Shown here one piece after another: positions 34,282 through 47,128 of a stretch of DNA of 64,000 bases (position 1 is its first letter; each line of letters opens with the position of its first letter). The position numbers were made by a program, and so were the translations under genes. The stretch lies in contig NZ_JADKRR010000003.1 of assembly GCF_015351105.1 (NCBI RefSeq), positions 95,068 through 159,067 of the forward strand. The letters are read 5' to 3'. The notes beneath the pieces are model-generated. The model had not been told where the DNA came from and did not search any database. It saw nothing but the letters and a program-made list of their open reading frames with translations. The DNA comes from Clavibacter sp. VKM Ac-2872. GTDB taxonomy: Bacteria; Actinomycetota; Actinomycetes; Actinomycetales; Microbacteriaceae.

Positions 34282-34898
34282 GGGGACGGGCGCATCGGGT
34301 AGCCGAACAGGAGCAGCTCGACAGGCAGAGCGCCCGCGGGCCGGGACGCGGGATCCGTGCGGCGCTCGCGGTGGAGCGGCCGGATCATGTCCTCGATGCG
34401 CTGCCGCAGCTCCCCGAGCTCCGCCGGCGTCATCCAGTAGCCGTACTGGTCGTGGACCGCGGCCGTGCGCCAGTCGTCCGGGTATCCCGGCTCCGTCTCC
34501 CGCCAGGTGCCGTACCGCGCCAGCCACCGCTCGACGAGGACGCGGTGCAGGACCTCGCCCGCCCGCCGCTCCTCCGGGTCCTCCTCCGGCCTCCCCTGCG
34601 GACCCGGCCCCGGCACCTCCTCCGGCCCGAGGTGCAGGCCCTCGCTCGTCACCTCCCAGGGCCGTGCGCGCCCGCCCGGCCGGGCGCTCTCGCGGACGAA
34701 CCCGTGCGCCGCGAGGTGCCGCACGTGGAAGGAGCAGAGGCTGGGCGAGGCCCCGACCCGGGGCGCGAGCTGCGAGGCGGTGAGCGGGCCGTCGATCGTC
34801 AGCTCCTCGAGGATGGCAAGCCGCAGGGGATGCGCGAGGGCCCGCAGCTCGGCGGCGCCGGTGACGCGCCGCGGGTCGGACCGGTCATCGAAAGACAT
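34278..34898 (-). CDS. ArsR-type winged-helix regulator
   Basis: 206 residues. N-terminal winged helix: 'AAELRALAHPLRLAILEELTIDGPLTASQLAPRVGASPSLCSFHVRHLAAHGFV' pattern with recognition helix around residues 50-64, then about 110 residues with Trp/Tyr-rich 'WLARYGTWRETEPGYPDDWR', probably a ligand or dimer domain. No metal-binding CxC is seen, so it is likely an organic-ligand or drug sensor. Its ATG sits inside a perfect palindrome, giving obvious autorepression, and its stop overlaps the MFS start. Confidence 0.87.
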   Translation of the reverse strand: MSFDDRSDPRRVTGAAELRALAHPLRLAILEELTIDGPLTASQLAPRVGASPSLCSFHVRHLAAHGFVRESARPGGRARPWEVTSEGLHLGPEEVPGPGPQGRPEEDPEERRAGEVLHRVLVERWLARYGTWRETEPGYPDDWRTAAVHDQYGYWMTPAELGELRQRIEDMIRPLHRERRTDPASRPAGALPVELLLFGYPMRPSP

Positions 34899-34907
34899 CT
34901 TTCGATG
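34886..34907 (-). promoter_or_regulatory. palindromic operator covering the arsR-type start codon
   Basis: CATCGAAAG (34886-34894) and CTTTCGATG (34899-34907) are perfect inverted repeats around ACAT, which contains the start codon (34896-34898). This is the likely autoregulatory site. Confidence 0.7.
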
Positions 34908-34965
34908 CTCGCGATGCCGCGAGCGCGGCGCTGCCGTCCTCCACAGCCGAGGCCGCGGACCGGCG

Positions 34966-36162
34966 TCAGGCCGTCGTGTCCCTCGTGCCGCGCAGCGCGA
35001 CGACCGCGACCGCCGCGCAGCCCGCGAAGGCGACGGCCCCCGCGATCGTCGGCACCACGATGCCCGTCGTCGCGAGCGCGCCGCCCAGCGCTGATCCGAC
35101 CGCCAGGCCGAGGAGGCTGAGCACGCGACCGGCGGCGCCGACCCGGCCGAGCAGCGGATCCGGCACCAGGCGCTGGCGGAGCGAGGTCGCGCAGACGCTC
35201 CAGACGACCGCGTGCAGGATGTAGAGCGCGAGCAGGACGCCGGCGACGACCGGATCCCGCGTGACCGCGAGCCCGGCGAGGCTCGCGCAGCCGAGCGCGA
35301 GGGCCGCCGTGATGGTCCCGCGGGCGCCGAGGCGGGAGCGCAGGGGCGCGGCGATCGCGGATCCTGCCAGGCCGCCGAGCGCGGACGCCGCGAGGAGCAC
35401 GCCGTAGCCGGCCGCGTCGAGCCCGAGGCGATCGCGCGCGAAGAGCACGAGCACCGAGAACGGGAGCATGTAGCCGACGCTGGCGAGGCCGCCGATGAGG
35501 GCGAGGGATCCGACCACGCGGTGCCGCGCCAGCCAGCGCACGCCCTCCGCGGCCTCGCGCACGACGGAGGCGCGCGGACCGTCCGCGGCGGGCGCGGGCA
35601 CGGCTGGGGCCCGGCGCGGCAGCGCGAGCGCCATCGCCCCGGCCGCGAGCCACAGCCCGCCCGTCGCGTAGACGGGCACGGCGGCGGCGAGCGCGAACAG
35701 GATCCCGCCGAGCGGCGGCCCCACGAACTCGTCCGCCACGAGCTGCGTCCCCGCGATGCGCGCGTTGGCCCGGTCGAGGCCGTCCCGCGGCACGAGCGAC
35801 GGCAGCAGGGCGACCGCGGCGCCGTCGGCCGCGCTCTCCAGCACGCCGACCACGGCCATCACCGCGTAGAGCACCACGAGGGAGCCGGTACCCGTCTGCA
35901 GCGACACCGCGAGGGCGAGCACGGCGACGCCGCGGAGCGCGTTCGCGACCACGAGCAGCGTGCGCCGGTCGAGCCGGTCGACGTGCACGCCCACCGGCAG
36001 CGCGACCACGAGCCGCACGAGCGCGTAGGTGGTCGCGAGTCCCGCCACGAGCCGGGGATCGTCGGTGAGGCCCGCCGCGACGAGCGGCATGGCGACGAAG
36101 ACGAGCCCGTCCGCGAGGTTGGAGAGCGCGTTCGCGCCCCACAGCGCCCGGAACGGGCTCAT
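34966..36162 (-). CDS. MFS transporter
   Basis: 398 residues from ATG 36162. About 12 hydrophobic segments; 'LWGANALSNLADGLVFVAMPL', the cytosolic loop 'GVHVDRLDRRTLLV', 'ALLPSLVPRDGLDRANA' and a C-terminal half with 'LRSRLGARGTI' fit DHA3-type efflux proteins. It resembles the 33043-34281 transporter in architecture and may be a distant duplicate. Weak ribosome-binding site. It lies upstream of the ArsR-MFS pair on the same strand but ends before their operator. Confidence 0.85.
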   Translation of the reverse strand: MSPFRALWGANALSNLADGLVFVAMPLVAAGLTDDPRLVAGLATTYALVRLVVALPVGVHVDRLDRRTLLVVANALRGVAVLALAVSLQTGTGSLVVLYAVMAVVGVLESAADGAAVALLPSLVPRDGLDRANARIAGTQLVADEFVGPPLGGILFALAAAVPVYATGGLWLAAGAMALALPRRAPAVPAPAADGPRASVVREAAEGVRWLARHRVVGSLALIGGLASVGYMLPFSVLVLFARDRLGLDAAGYGVLLAASALGGLAGSAIAAPLRSRLGARGTITAALALGCASLAGLAVTRDPVVAGVLLALYILHAVVWSVCATSLRQRLVPDPLLGRVGAAGRVLSLLGLAVGSALGGALATTGIVVPTIAGAVAFAGCAAVAVVALRGTRDTTA

Positions 36163-36220
36163 GCGTCTCACGCCGGGGCCCCCGGGGCGGCGTGCGCCCC
36201 GAGGAGCCCGGGCACCGGGA

Positions 36221-37672
36221 TCAGATCCCGGCGCCCTCGGACGCGGCCGTCGTGGGGCCGACATCCGTGGAGGCGGACCCGGCGCCGGCGGACGCGCCCG
36301 CAGCGGTCGACCCGAGGAACGAGCTCAGCGCCGTGGCGACGTCGATGCCCGTGGTGTCCTTGAGCAGCTTCGGCAGGGTCGCCATGTTCTCGGCCACCGA
36401 GCGGTTGAGCGCGTTCGCGCCGTCCGCCGAGATGATCGTCATGTTGTCGACGTTCGCCAGCGGCGCCGCCATCTCGCGGGCGATCTCCGGCATGGACGCG
36501 ATGATGCGCGCCTGCAGCGCCTCGCGCGACAGCTTGTTCTGCGCCTCGGCGAGCGCGGCGGCCGCCTCGGCCTCCGCCTGGCCGCGGGCCTGGATCGCGT
36601 CGGCGTTCGCCTTCCCGAGCGCGGTGATGGACGCGGCCTCGTTCACGGCCGCGGTCTTCGCCGCCTCGGCGTTCTGCGTGCGCTGGTAGACCTCCACGTC
36701 GACCTTCGCCTTCTCGGCGTCGCGGGCCGCCTGCGCGTCCTGGACGGTCGCGTACTTGCGGGCCTCGGCCGGGAGCTCGACGTCGATGCGCAGGCGCTCC
36801 TTCGAGACCTCGGCCTGCGCGGCGACGGCGGTGCGCTCCTGGTCGGCGACCAGGCGGTCCTGCTCGGCCTTCGCGAGCTCGCCGGCCGCGAACGCGGTGG
36901 CGTTGGCGCGGTCGGTGTCGGCCTTGATGGCCGCGCGGCGCAGGTCGAGCTCGAGCTGGCGCTCGGCGGTCTGCTGGTCGTTCTCGATCGCGGCGAGCGC
37001 GGAGATCCGCTTGTTCTCGGCCTCCGCGACCTCGGCGATCTGCCGGGCGCGCGCGGCGTTCGAGCGGGCCCGGTCGTCGAGGTAGGTGCTGCCGGGCGTC
37101 GTGATCTCGCGGACGTTGAGCGTCTCGATCTGGAGGCCGAGCTCCGCGAGGTCGTTCTTCGTCTGGTTCACGGCCTCCTGCGCGACGACGGAGAAGCTCT
37201 TGACGAGCTCGTCGACGGGCCGGTCGCCGATGAGGCCGCGGATCGCGCCCTCGAGCGACTGCCGCACGATCTCCGGCAGGGCGTCCTGCTGGAGCAGGTA
37301 GCGCTGGACGGCGCGGCGGACGCCGTCCTCGGTGCCCGTCACCTTGAAGTTGACGGTCGCGACGACCGCGGTGTTGATGAAGTTCGCGTCGCGCGCCTCG
37401 GCCGTGACGCTCGTCTGGTACTGCTCGAGGGAGAGCGTGAAGCCCTCCTGGAAGATCGGCCAGATGAAGGTCCGGCCGCCGATGATGACCTTCTGCGGGC
37501 TGGAGAACCCGGCCCCGCCCTCGCTGCGCTCGGCGTTGCGGCCGACGATGACGAGCGCCTGGTTCGGCGGCACGCGGCGCACGCGGGAGGCGATGAACGC
37601 CACCAGCGCCACCAGGATGACGATGACGACGATGACGGCGATGGCTGTCGTGCCGCCGGATATCAGGTCCAC
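36221..37672 (-). CDS. flotillin-like SPFH-domain protein
   Basis: 483 residues from a GTG at 37672 with GAGAGGA 7 bases upstream. One N-terminal membrane segment (about 8-28), then the SPFH/band-7 domain ('RVPPNQALVIVGRNAERSEGGAGF', 'IFQEGFTLSLEQYQTSVTAEA', 'EIVRQSLEGAIRGLIGDRPVDEL'), then a long Ala/Glu coiled coil (about 200-400) typical of flotillins, and a Gly/Ala tail. Flotillins organise membrane microdomains. It follows an NfeD-type gene by 31 bases, the standard NfeD-flotillin operon. Confidence 0.92.
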   Translation of the reverse strand: MDLISGGTTAIAVIVVIVILVALVAFIASRVRRVPPNQALVIVGRNAERSEGGAGFSSPQKVIIGGRTFIWPIFQEGFTLSLEQYQTSVTAEARDANFINTAVVATVNFKVTGTEDGVRRAVQRYLLQQDALPEIVRQSLEGAIRGLIGDRPVDELVKSFSVVAQEAVNQTKNDLAELGLQIETLNVREITTPGSTYLDDRARSNAARARQIAEVAEAENKRISALAAIENDQQTAERQLELDLRRAAIKADTDRANATAFAAGELAKAEQDRLVADQERTAVAAQAEVSKERLRIDVELPAEARKYATVQDAQAARDAEKAKVDVEVYQRTQNAEAAKTAAVNEAASITALGKANADAIQARGQAEAEAAAALAEAQNKLSREALQARIIASMPEIAREMAAPLANVDNMTIISADGANALNRSVAENMATLPKLLKDTTGIDVATALSSFLGSTAAGASAGAGSASTDVGPTTAASEGAGI

Positions 37673-37703
37673 GGGATGGTTCCTCTCGTTGGGACGGATG
37701 CTG

Positions 37704-38192
37704 CTAGGTGGTGGGGGCGTCGTCGGCGTCGGGCTCCACGCGCACGCGGAACCCGTCCTCCGAGACGACGCGGATGCGGGTGCCGACGGCCAGCGGCGCG
37801 TCGCTCATGGCGAGCCGGCGCTCCAGCTCGCGGATGTGCTCGAGCCGCACCTCGCCGCCGGTGGGCGAGGTCGGGGACGTCACGACGCCGATCATGCCGA
37901 CCGGCGAGTACGAGCCGCCGCTCTCCTGCTTCGCGACGAAGCGGACGGTGAGCTGCACGACCACGAGGGCGACGAGAGCGAGGGCGACCGCGATCGCGAT
38001 GGCGCCGCCGGAGCCGATGCCGGCCTGGTCGGCGAGCACGCCGCCGACGCCGTAGATGGCGAGGGCCGCGCCGAGCGCGACGCCGGAGACGAGGCCGTCG
38101 CCGCCGCCGATGGCGTCGAGGATGTCGCCGAGCACGATGCTGGAGAGGAGGAGCAGGAGGCCGACGGCCCCCACGACCACGAAGACGATCAC
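37704..38192 (-). CDS. NfeD-like membrane protein
   Basis: 162 residues from a GTG at 38192 (GGAG 7 bases upstream). Three to four membrane segments ('VIVFVVVGAVGLLLLLSSIVLG', 'GVALGAALAIYGVGGVL', 'AIAIAVALALVALVVVQLTV') precede a soluble OB-fold ('GMIGVVTSPTSPTGGEVRLE', 'VGTRIRVVSEDGFRVRVEP'), the NfeDb arrangement. NfeD partners interact with flotillins. First gene of the two-gene operon. Confidence 0.87.
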   Translation of the reverse strand: MIVFVVVGAVGLLLLLSSIVLGDILDAIGGGDGLVSGVALGAALAIYGVGGVLADQAGIGSGGAIAIAVALALVALVVVQLTVRFVAKQESGGSYSPVGMIGVVTSPTSPTGGEVRLEHIRELERRLAMSDAPLAVGTRIRVVSEDGFRVRVEPDADDAPTT

Positions 38193-38363
38193 GCGGCCGC
38201 TCCGGGGCAGGCCGCCGCTGCCGAGACGTGCGCGCCGTCGTGGTGCGTGGTCATGCGGGGCCGATCTGCCGTGGGCGTGTGGTTCGACCGTACCGGGTGA
38301 TCCGCGAAGCGTCGCGTCCTCGTCCGGGGGCCGCCGACGCCCTATGCTCCGCTCCCCGGCGCG

Positions 38364-38369
38364 TAGCCT
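38364..38369 (+). promoter_or_regulatory. -10 box near start codon
   Basis: TAGCCT with 6 bases to the GTG at 38376; a GGGAGG also lies directly before the GTG. Confidence 0.4.
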
Positions 38370-38375
38370 CGGGAG

Positions 38376-38636
38376 GTGATCCTCCTGGTCGGCACCCGGG
38401 CGCGCGACGCCCTCATCGTGATCGTGACGTTCGCGTGCCTCCGCTGCGGCGTCGCCGCTCCCCAGCGCGTGCTGCACCGCACCGTCCGCCTCACGCTCTT
38501 CCTCGTGCCGCTGATCCCGCTGCGCTCCACGTACCGCGTGGTCTGCCCCACCTGCGGGCTCGAGACGCCCCTCCGGAAGGGCCAGGCGATGCACGCGCTC
38601 GAGTGGGCCGTGCGGAACCGCGGCGCCCGCCGCTGA
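38376..38636 (+). CDS. small zinc-ribbon protein
   Basis: 86 residues from the GTG at 38376. 'FACLRCGVAAPQ' and 'VVCPTCGLETPLRKG' provide two CxxC knuckles about 35 residues apart, separated by a hydrophobic stretch 'LTLFLVPLIPL'. This matches small zinc-ribbon proteins of unknown function common in actinobacteria. Divergent from the nfeD operon. Confidence 0.75.
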   Translation: MILLVGTRARDALIVIVTFACLRCGVAAPQRVLHRTVRLTLFLVPLIPLRSTYRVVCPTCGLETPLRKGQAMHALEWAVRNRGARR

Positions 38637-38798
38637 TCGACGCGGCGAGGTCGGCATCGCCCCCGGTCGGGGCGCTCCCCCCTGCGCCCGCCGGGTTGCC
38701 GGGAATCCCGACCAGGGGTGAGGAATAAGTTTCGTCGCGCGCTTAGAGTGGCCGTGGGCTCCGGCCCATCTGCCATCAACGACGACGGGAGGGATGCG

Positions 38799-40154
38799 AT
38801 GACGCATTCGATCAGCAGGAGACAGGCACTGGGGGTGGGGGCCGCCGCCGCGGGCACGCTCGCCCTCGCGTCGTGCTCGGCACCGGGCGGGAGGCTGGTC
38901 AACTCCGATCCGGTCATCCCGGCCGTCGCAGCCGGCGAGAAGGTGACGCTCACCTACTGGGCGTGGCTCAAGGACCTGCAGAAGGTCGCGGACGTGTGGA
39001 ACGCGCAGAACCCCGACATCCAGGTCGAGGCCGTCTGGATCCCCGGCGGCAACGCGGGCGGCTACCAGAAGATGTACTCGGCCATCACGGCCGGCGGCGG
39101 CCCCGACATCGGCCAGGTCGAGCTCCGGCAGCTGCCCGAGTTCCTCCTCGCCAACGGGCTCGTCGACCTCACCCGCTACGGCGTCGAGGAGTACAAGGAC
39201 CGCTACGACGAGGCGCTGTGGAAGCAGGTCAGCTTCCAGGACGGCGTGTTCGGGATCCCGCAGGACTCCGGCCCCATGGCCTTCTACTACCAGCGCGAGC
39301 TCCTCGACCAGGTGGGCGGCCAGCCGCCGGCGACCTGGGACGACTGGGCGACGCTCGGCGCCGAGGTGCGCAAGACCGGCGCGGGCAACTACCTCGACTG
39401 CTTCCCCGTCGCCGACGCCTCCGTCTTCACCTCCTACGCGACGCAGGCCGGGGCCAACTGGTTCAAGGTCGACGGCGAGCGCTGGGTGGTCGACATGCTC
39501 GACGAGCGCACGATGGAGGTCGCCGCGTTCTTCGACAAGGCCATCGACGACGACGTGGTCAACACCTCGTACTCGGCCTTCTCCCCGCCGTGGACCGCGG
39601 CCGCCGCCGACGGCAAGGTCTTCGGCGTCACGAGCGCCAGCTGGGGCGACGCCCTCATCCAGTCGGTCTCCGGCGGCGAGGGCAAGTGGAAGGTCGCGCC
39701 CATGCAGACGTGGAGCTTCGACGGCGCCTACGGTTCCAGCTACCTCGGCGGATCCACCGCGGCCGTGCTCGCGAACAGCAAGCACCCGGCCGAGGCGCTC
39801 AAGTTCATGACGTGGATGACGACCTCCCCGGAGGGCATCGACGCGATGATCAAGAACTCCGGCATCGGCTGGTCGCCGTCGCCCGACTACATCGGCGCAT
39901 CCCGGCAGGAGCCGAGCGAGTGGTTCAGCGGCCAGAGCTACAACGAGGAGGTGTTCGCCCCCGCGGCGAAGGAGCAGAACCTCGACTGGACCTGGTGCCC
40001 GCTCACGCAGTTCACGCTGAACACCCTGCAGGACGAGTTCCGCCGCAAGCTCACGAGCGGCCAGACCCTCGTCGAGTCCCTCCCCCTCGCGCAGGAGGCC
40101 GTGATCGAGGCCTTCCAGAACAAGGGCCTGCGCGTCGAGGCGGCCTCCGCATGA
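38799..40154 (+). CDS. ABC sugar-binding lipoprotein, Tat-type signal
   Basis: 451 residues from ATG 38799 (GGGAGGG upstream). The signal 'SRRQALGVGAAAAGTLALASC' carries a twin-arginine and a lipobox (L-A-S-C near residue 25), so it is a Tat-exported lipoprotein. 'KVTLTYWAWLKDLQKVADVWNAQNP' and 'GGGPDIGQVELRQLPEFL' are typical of family 1 (carbohydrate) binding proteins. First gene of a three-gene uptake operon; its stop overlaps the first permease start. The beta-galactosidase downstream suggests a galactoside substrate. Confidence 0.92.
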   Translation: MTHSISRRQALGVGAAAAGTLALASCSAPGGRLVNSDPVIPAVAAGEKVTLTYWAWLKDLQKVADVWNAQNPDIQVEAVWIPGGNAGGYQKMYSAITAGGGPDIGQVELRQLPEFLLANGLVDLTRYGVEEYKDRYDEALWKQVSFQDGVFGIPQDSGPMAFYYQRELLDQVGGQPPATWDDWATLGAEVRKTGAGNYLDCFPVADASVFTSYATQAGANWFKVDGERWVVDMLDERTMEVAAFFDKAIDDDVVNTSYSAFSPPWTAAAADGKVFGVTSASWGDALIQSVSGGEGKWKVAPMQTWSFDGAYGSSYLGGSTAAVLANSKHPAEALKFMTWMTTSPEGIDAMIKNSGIGWSPSPDYIGASRQEPSEWFSGQSYNEEVFAPAAKEQNLDWTWCPLTQFTLNTLQDEFRRKLTSGQTLVESLPLAQEAVIEAFQNKGLRVEAASA

Positions 40155-41163
40155 GCGTCGACACGCGTCCCGCCAGCGGCGAGCGCGCCGCCACCCGTCC
40201 CGCCCGCACGCCGCGCTCGGGCGTCTCGAAGGGCCAGCTGAAGAAGTCGCAGACCATCGCGCCGTGGGTCATGCTCGCGCCGTTCCTCGCGGTGTTCCTG
40301 CTGACCTTCATCCTCCCGATCATCTACGCGGTGTTCCAGTCGTTCACGACCGTGCGGCGGCAGGGCCTGTTCGGCGAGCAGGGCGTCACCACCGTCTTCG
40401 CCGGGTTCGAGAACTACGCGCTGGCGCTCGCGAACGACGCCTTCACGGCGTCCATCGGCCGGGTGCTGCTGTTCGGCGTCGTGCAGGTGCCGGTGATGAT
40501 CATCCTCTGCACGATCCTCGCGCTCCTGCTCGAGTCGGCGTCGGCCAAGTGGCCCCAGTTCTTCCGGGCGGCGTACTTCATGCCGTACGGCGTGCCGGGC
40601 GTCATCGCGACGATCCTCTGGGGCTTCCTCTACATCCCGGGCCTGTCGCCCATCATCGACATCGGCCAGATGTTCGGGATCCAGCTCGACTTCCTCGGCG
40701 CGGGCACCGTGCTGTGGTCCATCGCCAACATCGTGACCTGGACCTACACGGGCTACAACATGCTCATCATCATCGCCCAGCTCAAGTCGATCCCCGGGGA
40801 CGTCTACGAGGCCGCGCGCATCGACGGCGCGGGCGCGTGGCGCACGGCGTTCTCGATCCAGCTCCCGCTGATCCGGCCGGCGCTCGTGCTCGCGACCGTG
40901 TTCTCGATCATCGGGACGCTGCAGCTGTTCGCGGAGCCGCAGGTGCTCGCCACCTCCGCCCCCGCGATCGACTCGCAGTACACGCCGAACCTGTCGGCGT
41001 ACACCACGGCGTTCGCGTACAACGACTACGGCGTCGCCGCGGCCCAGGCGGTCATCATCGCCCTCGCCGCGTTCGTGCTGTCGTTCGTCTTCCTCGCGTT
41101 CACGAACAGGAAGCCCAAGGAGGAGCGGGAAGCCGCCGCAGCGAGGAAGAAGGGGGCACGCGC

Positions 41164-41167
<4 letters not shown>
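40151..41167 (+). CDS. ABC sugar transporter permease (MalF type)
   Basis: 338 residues; ATG 40151 overlaps the previous stop (ATGA). Six membrane segments beginning 'IAPWVMLAPFLAVFLLTFILPIIYAVFQSF', and the EAA loop 'YEAARIDGAGAWRTAFSIQLPLIRP' that docks the ATPase. It forms the membrane channel with the following permease. No ATPase gene is in the operon; a shared MsiK-type ATPase encoded elsewhere is the usual actinobacterial solution. Confidence 0.93.
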
Positions 41168-45322
<4,155 letters not shown>

Positions 45323-45328
45323 CGGACC

Positions 45329-45357
45329 GGCGGCGGGCGCTCCCCGCGTCCGCCGCC
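45329..45357 (+). terminator. possible terminator after lacZ
   Basis: 8-bp stem GGCGGCGG / CCGCCGCC with a 13-base loop, 6 bases after the lacZ stop. No T-run. Confidence 0.4.
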
Positions 45358-45455
45358 GCCAGGCGCGGCCGGACCGTGCACGATCGCGGACCCTCCGGCC
45401 GGAGGGCGAGCAAGCTGGAGATGACGGCGTCCGATGGCGGGCGCGAGGAGGACGC

Positions 45456-46742
45456 ATGACCGACACCATCGAGCAGGGCACCGCGGGCACCAACTGGGCC
45501 GGCAACTACGCGTACACGGCCCGCGAGGTCCGCACGCCGACGAGCGTCGAGGAGCTGCGGACGATCGTCCGCGAGGCGACGCGCATCCGCGTCCTCGGAT
45601 CCCGCCACTCGTTCAACGACATCGCCGACTCCGACGTGCTGGTCTCGCTCGCCGAGCTGCCGGCCGACCTCGTGATCGACCGCGACGCCAGCACCGCCAC
45701 CTTCTCCGCGGGCCTCGCCTACGGGAAGCTCGCCGAGCTCCTCGGCGAGGAGGGCCTCGCGATCCACAACCTCGCGTCGCTGCCGCACATCTCGGTCGGC
45801 GGCGCCATCGCGACCGCGACCCACGGATCCGGCATCGGCAACGGCAACCTCGGCACCGCCGTCGCCGCGCTCGAGCTGATCACGGGCGACGGCGAGACCG
45901 TCACGTACCGCCGCGGGGACGACGACTTCGACGGCGTCGTGGTGGGCCTCGGCGCGCTCGGCGTCGTCACGCGCGTGACGCTCGACGTCGAGCCCGCCTA
46001 CCTCGTGCGCCAGCGCGTGTTCGAGGGCCTCTCGTGGGACGCCTTCGACGCCAACCTCGAGGACGTGTTCGGCGGCGCGTACAGCGTCAGCGTCTTCACG
46101 CGCTTCGGCGAGGCCACCGACCAGGTGTGGCTGAAGAGCCGCGTGCAGCTCGACGTCGACGGCCAGCCCGAGGACGAAGTCGTCGTGGCCGACTACTTCG
46201 GGGCGCCCGCCGCCACCGAGGAGCGCCACCCGATCCTCGGCATCGATCCGGTGAACAGCACGTCGCAGCTCGGGGTCGTCGGGCTCTGGTCCGACCGCCT
46301 CTCGCACTTCAAGATGGGCTTCACGCCGAGCGACGGCGAGGAGATCCAGTCGGAGTTCCACGTGCCGCTCGACCGCGCCGTCGAGGCCGTGCGGGCGCTC
46401 CGCGACATGGGCGACCGGATCCGCCCGATCCTCCTCGTGTGCGAGCTGCGCGCCGTCGCCGAGGACCGGCTGTGGCTGAGCCCCCAGTTCGGGCAGACGA
46501 CCATCGGCCTGCACTTCACGTGGAAGCGCGACCAGGCGGCTGTCGAGGCGCTGCTCGTGGACGTCGAGACGGCGATCCGGCCGTTCGGCGCCCGCCCGCA
46601 CTGGGGCAAGGTCTTCACCGCCCAGGCCGCCGACATCGCCCCGCTGTACCCGCGATCCGGCGACTTCCTCGCCCTCGCCGAGCGCCTCGATCCCGCGGGC
46701 AAGTTCCGCAACGCGTGGTTCCAGCGCTCGCTCCTCGGCTGA
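45456..46742 (+). CDS. alditol oxidase (VAO-family flavoprotein)
   Basis: 428 residues. 'VLGSRHSFNDIADS' places H51 as the residue that covalently holds FAD in AldO of Streptomyces; 'PHISVGGAIATATHGSGIGNGNL' is the FAD-binding PP-loop region of the VAO fold; 'ARPHWGKVF' near residue 382 and 'FRNAWFQRSLLG' at the end match AldO/xylitol oxidase. The enzyme oxidises polyols such as xylitol or sorbitol at C1, producing H2O2. No signal peptide. Substrate range is inferred from family. Confidence 0.9.
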   Translation: MTDTIEQGTAGTNWAGNYAYTAREVRTPTSVEELRTIVREATRIRVLGSRHSFNDIADSDVLVSLAELPADLVIDRDASTATFSAGLAYGKLAELLGEEGLAIHNLASLPHISVGGAIATATHGSGIGNGNLGTAVAALELITGDGETVTYRRGDDDFDGVVVGLGALGVVTRVTLDVEPAYLVRQRVFEGLSWDAFDANLEDVFGGAYSVSVFTRFGEATDQVWLKSRVQLDVDGQPEDEVVVADYFGAPAATEERHPILGIDPVNSTSQLGVVGLWSDRLSHFKMGFTPSDGEEIQSEFHVPLDRAVEAVRALRDMGDRIRPILLVCELRAVAEDRLWLSPQFGQTTIGLHFTWKRDQAAVEALLVDVETAIRPFGARPHWGKVFTAQAADIAPLYPRSGDFLALAERLDPAGKFRNAWFQRSLLG

Positions 46743-46842
46743 GCCGCATCCGCCGCTGACCGGGACCGCACCAGGGGATCCGCGACGCGCCGAGCACCCG
46801 CTCGCGCGCCGCGGATCCCGGGTCGGCGTCGAGAACGGCGCG

Positions 46843-46848
46843 TAGGGT
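46843..46848 (+). promoter_or_regulatory. -10 box, likely leaderless start
   Basis: TAGGGT with 7 bases to the ATG at 46856. Confidence 0.5.
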
Positions 46849-46855
46849 GAGGACC

Positions 46856-47125
46856 ATGGCGCCCGAGACCTCCTCCTACGTACCTGCCCCCGGGCGGATC
46901 ACGATGTTCTCCACCACCTGGTGCGGCTACTGCCGCCGGCTGAAGGCCCAGCTCGATAGCGCGGGCATCGGCTACGACGAGGTGGACATCGAGCAGGTGC
47001 CCGGCACCGCGGAGCTCGTGGAGGCCATCAACGGCGGCAACCAGACCGTGCCGACGGTGCTGTTCCCCGACGGCTCCTCCGCCACCAACCCGTCGCTCGC
47101 CGACGTGACCGCGAAGGTGGTCTGA
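46856..47125 (+). CDS. mrx1: mycoredoxin (glutaredoxin-like)
   Basis: 89 residues from ATG 46856. 'ITMFSTTWCGYCRRLKAQLDSAGI' contains the CGYC active site (C23, C26), 'QTVPTVLFPDG' the cis-proline loop, and 'TNPSLADV' the C-terminal helix start, as in mycobacterial Mrx1. Mycoredoxins reduce mycothiol-mixed disulfides in actinobacteria. The next gene starts three bases after its stop region, so the two are probably co-transcribed. Confidence 0.9.
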   Translation: MAPETSSYVPAPGRITMFSTTWCGYCRRLKAQLDSAGIGYDEVDIEQVPGTAELVEAINGGNQTVPTVLFPDGSSATNPSLADVTAKVV

Positions 47126-47128
47126 GCC

